NCBI GenBank assembly: GCA_964505035.1
Contig: CAZDGK010000019.1
Coordinates: forward strand, 1 to 22,626
Direction of reading: 5' to 3'
Length of the DNA stretch: 22,626 nt
DNA from: CAZDGK01 sp964505035
GTDB taxonomy: Bacteria > Patescibacteriota > Saccharimonadia > UBA4664
Numbering within the stretch: the first letter of the stretch is position 1; every line of letters begins with the position of its first letter. This document shows positions 20,122 through 22,626 of this stretch, one piece after another. Under the pieces are notes generated by a model. That model worked only from the letters and a program-made list of their open reading frames with translations, had not been told where the DNA came from and searched no databases. The translations under genes were made by a program, and so were the position numbers.

Positions 20122-21945
20122 TGGCAGCTTGAGCACGCCGGTCCAAATGCCGGCGGCGGCCAGAGCGTGGAGCGGCCGGCCTAGCCGGATTTCAAACGCC
20201 CGGATCTGGCCCATGACCTGCTCGCGGGAGCGGCCGTCATTGGCGGCGATGGCGGTGATCGTGGTGCCGTTGAGCATCCGCTGAATCAAGCGCAGATCAT
20301 CGACATTGGCCTCCCGCACTAGGCGGTTGGCCGCCGCCAGGTAGCTGTCCGGCGCCGTAATGACGCTGCGCCGGATGGCCTCGATGACGAGCCCGAGGAA
20401 GCTATCAACCTCGAACTCCTCCATCAGCTCCTCCCAGCGCTCGTCCACGTCGTCTATGGTGCACCCGAATTCTCGGGCGACGTCCTGTGGCTGGGTACCG
20501 AGCGCCAATTGCAGCAGCGCTACCTCTGTCGGGATACTACCCGGCAGGCGGAACGGCTCGTCGGGTGTGGCGTCGGCTGGTTTGAGCCAGCCCATCCACA
20601 GCGCCATCGCTACCAGTTCGGCCATGGAGGTGCAGCCGAGCCGCAGACAGAGTTTCTCGAGTCTCGGCCGCAGCCTGGTGGTGCCCAGGTGCGTCATGGC
20701 CTCGTCCTCCGTGAAGCCGGCAGCCAGCAGGCTAATCGCCTCACGCTCGTCATCCAGCAGCGGGCCCCGGGCAATTAGCCGAGCCCTGACCTGTGATAGC
20801 GAGTCCGGTTCCGGCAGCCAGCCGGCCGGAATGACCTTGCCCAAAGCGCTATTCGTATTCCGCGCCTCGATCCTCGGGTAGAGGTCGTGGCTCAGAGTGT
20901 GGCGGAGCTGCCTGAGGGTTATGCCCAGATGACGTGCCAGTGTCTTTTGCCTCTGCCCAGCGGCCATGCCGTACAAGACGGCTCGCTCCGTGGGGGTGAG
21001 GCCGGGCATGTCTCGTGACGGCGGCTCTGGCGCGTGAGTCTCACCCGCCCATAGCACGACCGCCACCGTGGCATCGTCACTGCTGACGTCCAGCCGGCGG
21101 TAAATGTTCCGCAGCCGGCCCAGTAGCTGGTTGGGTGTCAGGCCGACGGCCTTCGCTACCTCCCCTCGATCGTAGCCAGCCGTGAGGGCCTGCACAATGC
21201 GCAGATCCAGCGCCAAGAGCGGCGCCTTCTGTAGCTTGGCAACGTCTCGGCACAGGGTTGGCACGTCCTCCTCGACGGTTAGCATACCGCCGCGGATGGC
21301 CGCCCCAATGGCCTGCACGTTGGTGCGAGCACCCAGCTTCTGCAGCACGGCTTTTCGCAGCCGGTCGACCTTGCGGTCATCTACTCCCAGAGCCCCGCCA
21401 ATGGTGGCGTAGCTCTCGGATCGGATCAAACCAGCCAAAATGCGGCGGTCAGTCCCGGTCAGTCCTTCCGGCTCGGGCACGTATGGCTCAATCAGCTCAG
21501 CCCACAGCACGATGGCCAGGGCAGAGTTCGGCTCGCGGCGGCCCAGCTTGTGGGCCACGGTCTTGAGCCGGGTGTCGATCCCGCTGGGTTTACAGCCGTA
21601 AACCTTGGCTAGCGCGGCTCGGCTAGGCTCGTGCAGCCACCGGCGCAAGAGCGTCAGGTTGCCCTCACTCAGCCGTTTGGGGTCGCCCTTCAGCTCGGCT
21701 ACTGTCTCCCGCAGAGCGTCCGGGCAGGCCAGTTGGTACCGGCCAATGCCCACGGACACGAGCTGATTGCGGCTCGTGATGCCAAACCGCTTAAGTAGCG
21801 TCCTGATCGCCAGCGAAATGCGGTGCGTTGGCACCCCTAGTCGCTCGGCAATCTGGCCATCGGTCAGGCCTTGGCCCACCAATTGAATCAATGTCAAGGC
21901 TGCCACATTCGGGTCGCCCAGTTCGGCGACACTATACGAAGACAC
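20116..21945 (-). CDS. Protein of eight tandem LuxR/GerE-like HTH units
   Basis: 609 aa from GTG 21945, chosen because AAAGGAGG lies 5 nt upstream and TTGTCG-17-CATAAT precedes it; the ATG at 22071 is upstream of that promoter. The whole protein seems to be eight repeats of about 60 residues spaced 69-81 residues apart (starting near 13, 92, 161, 242, 315, 396, 469 and 547). Each follows the GerE pattern: a helix like LTPTERAVLYGMAAGQ, an HTH like LTDGQIAERLGVPTHRISLAI, then K/R-x-L-G plus a hydrophobic helix ending in W/G-L. LuxR-type HTH units normally occur once per protein and bind DNA as dimers. Here no sensor, receiver or sigma domain is left over. A DNA-binding or nucleoid-organising role is inference, since later units are diverged and may be structural. 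Confidence 0.85.
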   Translation of the reverse strand: MSSYSVAELGDPNVAALTLIQLVGQGLTDGQIAERLGVPTHRISLAIRTLLKRFGITSRNQLVSVGIGRYQLACPDALRETVAELKGDPKRLSEGNLTLLRRWLHEPSRAALAKVYGCKPSGIDTRLKTVAHKLGRREPNSALAIVLWAELIEPYVPEPEGLTGTDRRILAGLIRSESYATIGGALGVDDRKVDRLRKAVLQKLGARTNVQAIGAAIRGGMLTVEEDVPTLCRDVAKLQKAPLLALDLRIVQALTAGYDRGEVAKAVGLTPNQLLGRLRNIYRRLDVSSDDATVAVVLWAGETHAPEPPSRDMPGLTPTERAVLYGMAAGQRQKTLARHLGITLRQLRHTLSHDLYPRIEARNTNSALGKVIPAGWLPEPDSLSQVRARLIARGPLLDDEREAISLLAAGFTEDEAMTHLGTTRLRPRLEKLCLRLGCTSMAELVAMALWMGWLKPADATPDEPFRLPGSIPTEVALLQLALGTQPQDVAREFGCTIDDVDERWEELMEEFEVDSFLGLVIEAIRRSVITAPDSYLAAANRLVREANVDDLRLIQRMLNGTTITAIAANDGRSREQVMGQIRAFEIRLGRPLHALAAAGIWTGVLKLPN

Positions 21946-21994
21946 GTCCACCTCCTTTCGGGTTGTCAGGCGCGTATCTTCAGAATGCCCGCTG

Positions 21995-22023
21995 ATTATG
22001 CCATAAGTACCAGGTATCGACAA
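21995..22023 (-). promoter_or_regulatory. Promoter of the HTH-array gene
   Basis: On the minus strand: TTGTCG (22023-22018), a 17-bp spacer and CATAAT (22000-21995). The leader of about 43 nt carries the Shine-Dalgarno AAAGGAGG (21958-21951). Confidence 0.72.
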
Positions 22024-22042
22024 GTTTGACGGGCCAGTTGTA

Positions 22043-22078
22043 TAAAAAGCTAGGCCGAGATGCGGATGCATCCCGGCC
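22043..22078 (-). terminator. Intrinsic terminator of the SLOG-like gene
   Basis: On the minus strand: GGCCGGGATGC pairs with GCATCTCGGCC (one wobble; plus-strand 22053-22063 with 22068-22078). It is followed by TAGCTTTTTAT. It separates the two minus-strand genes into different transcripts. Confidence 0.82.
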
Positions 22079-22084
22079 CTTGCG

Positions 22085-22507
22085 CTAGTTCAGCCGCGGA
22101 AGTTCATAGGCGAAAACCAGTTTGCCCGCCGCCTGGCAGGCTTCCTGTTCCCGCAGTGACTGCTCGCCGCCACCGATACGAATGATGGCGTGAATCATGG
22201 ACAAGAAGGTGGGGCTTTCGTCGCCCCAATTCTCACCCACGATGTGCCGCTCATCGACCGGAAACGACGGGTAATTGAGCGTTTTCTTGCTCGCTACGCC
22301 CACGGTCTTCCAGCCTCGGCTGGCGGCCTGGCGATATGCGATCGCCAGAACACCAACGTCGCTCAAACCGGACACGATTGCGACCGGTCGGCCGGCACGA
22401 AGCTGCTCGATGGCGTCAAACGCCACACGCAGTAATCGTCTGGCTTCGGCTTCGTCGAACTCGCTGGGCGGACAGTAACCCACCACGCCCACGCGATACT
22501 CATCCAC
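22085..22507 (-). CDS. SLOG/LOG-like Rossmann-fold protein, possible nucleotide-binding
   Basis: 140 aa from GTG 22507, with AAAGGAGG 7 nt upstream. It starts with a strand-loop YRVGVVGYCPPSEFDEAEA, then RPVAIVSGLSDVGVLAIAYRQAASRGWKT (about 41-68) and ends with a Gly-rich loop IIRIGGGEQSLREQEACQAAGK. This order is typical of the SLOG superfamily (LOG cytokinin-activating hydrolases, DprA, TIR-associated nucleotide sensors): an N-terminal strand, a G-L-x-D-V/G-G-type loop, and a GG-x-x-S/T motif. SLOG proteins bind or hydrolyse nucleotides. The LOG catalytic PGGxGTxxE is not intact (IGGGEQSLREQE), so enzyme activity is uncertain. It is transcribed toward the HTH-array gene but ends at its own terminator. 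Assignment is by pattern only. Confidence 0.7.
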   Translation of the reverse strand: MDEYRVGVVGYCPPSEFDEAEARRLLRVAFDAIEQLRAGRPVAIVSGLSDVGVLAIAYRQAASRGWKTVGVASKKTLNYPSFPVDERHIVGENWGDESPTFLSMIHAIIRIGGGEQSLREQEACQAAGKLVFAYELPRLN

Positions 22508-22551
22508 TGCTGACCCTCCTTTCGTTGGGTGCTTGCCATCAGGGATATATT

Positions 22552-22580
22552 ACTATAGAACATATGGTCATATATAGCAA
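22552..22580 (-). promoter_or_regulatory. Promoter of the SLOG-like gene with internal palindrome
   Basis: On the minus strand: TTGCTA (22580-22575), a 17-bp spacer and TATAGT (22557-22552). The spacer contains the perfect inverted repeat ATATG-GT-CATAT (22562-22573), well placed to be an operator. Confidence 0.75.
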
Positions 22581-22607
22581 GCCCCACCAGGACTTGCCGG
22601 GTGGGGC
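22581..22607 (-). terminator. Hairpin, probable terminator of a gene beyond the window
   Basis: GCCCCACC (22581-22588) with GGTGGGGC (22600-22607) form an 8-bp stem. It directly abuts the -35 box of the SLOG-like gene and has no clear T run. No gene is visible between it and the window end. Confidence 0.45.
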
Positions 22608-22626
22608 AGGGGATTGTGGGCGCATT

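Noticed and set aside
21182..21566. Plus-strand frames opposite the HTH-array gene
   Set aside because: Low-complexity Arg/Ser/Pro shadows without start signals, opposite a protein with repeated HTH patterns.

Overview
The window is a compact stretch of bacterial chromosome, about 60% G+C by eye. It carries many small membrane-anchored proteins, three tRNA genes with encoded CCA ends, and TGA used as a normal stop. This composition, together with the many leaderless genes and the secreted proteins with Thr-Pro linkers, suggests a Candidatus Saccharibacteria (TM7, CPR/Patescibacteria) genome. That assignment is inference: no rRNA or universal marker gene is present. No integrase, transposase, CRISPR array or phage structural gene was seen, and no gene-free stretch exceeds about 300 bases.

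Layout. 1-1340: the 3' part of tRNA-Leu(CAG), then a sarcosine-oxidase-family flavoenzyme on the minus strand. 1446-4389: two paralogous polytopic membrane proteins flanking a single-pass, Cys-rich exported protein. 4442-6464: a tandem pair of Thr-Pro-linked beta-helix surface proteins. 6569-9264: a hypothetical protein, a FAD-linked oxidase (D-lactate/glycolate dehydrogenase type) and a small membrane protein. 9337-10386: tRNA-Leu(GAG), an orotate-phosphoribosyltransferase-like gene of lower G+C, then a displaced copy of a tRNA-Leu 3' end and trailer. 10450-13022: a membrane protein, an unknown protein, a Trbp111-like tRNA-binding protein and a small CxC protein. 13134-18651: exported or membrane proteins (one with a peptidoglycan-binding domain), a third member of the polytopic family with its soluble domain moved to the C-terminus, a pair of small membrane proteins, an unknown protein, a patatin-like lipase and a two-pass peptide. 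18723-20075: tRNA-Val, then a 756-bp segment with one exported protein, bounded by an exact repeat of the tRNA 3' end, then another single-pass protein. 20116-22507: a 609-residue protein that appears to be eight tandem LuxR/GerE-like HTH units, and a SLOG-like Rossmann protein.

Two expression styles stand out. About ten genes have a -10 hexamer 6-9 nt before the start codon, so their transcripts should be leaderless. Several others have a good -35/-10 pair with a 16-17 bp spacer and a Shine-Dalgarno leader. Most genes look independently transcribed, often with a strong terminator hairpin whose arm or edge carries the next -35 box.

The most notable points are the two single-gene cassettes bounded by tRNA 3' ends, the eight-HTH protein, and the domain-permuted membrane-protein family. 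Most of the other proteins act at or outside the cell envelope, as expected for a host-associated, metabolically reduced cell.
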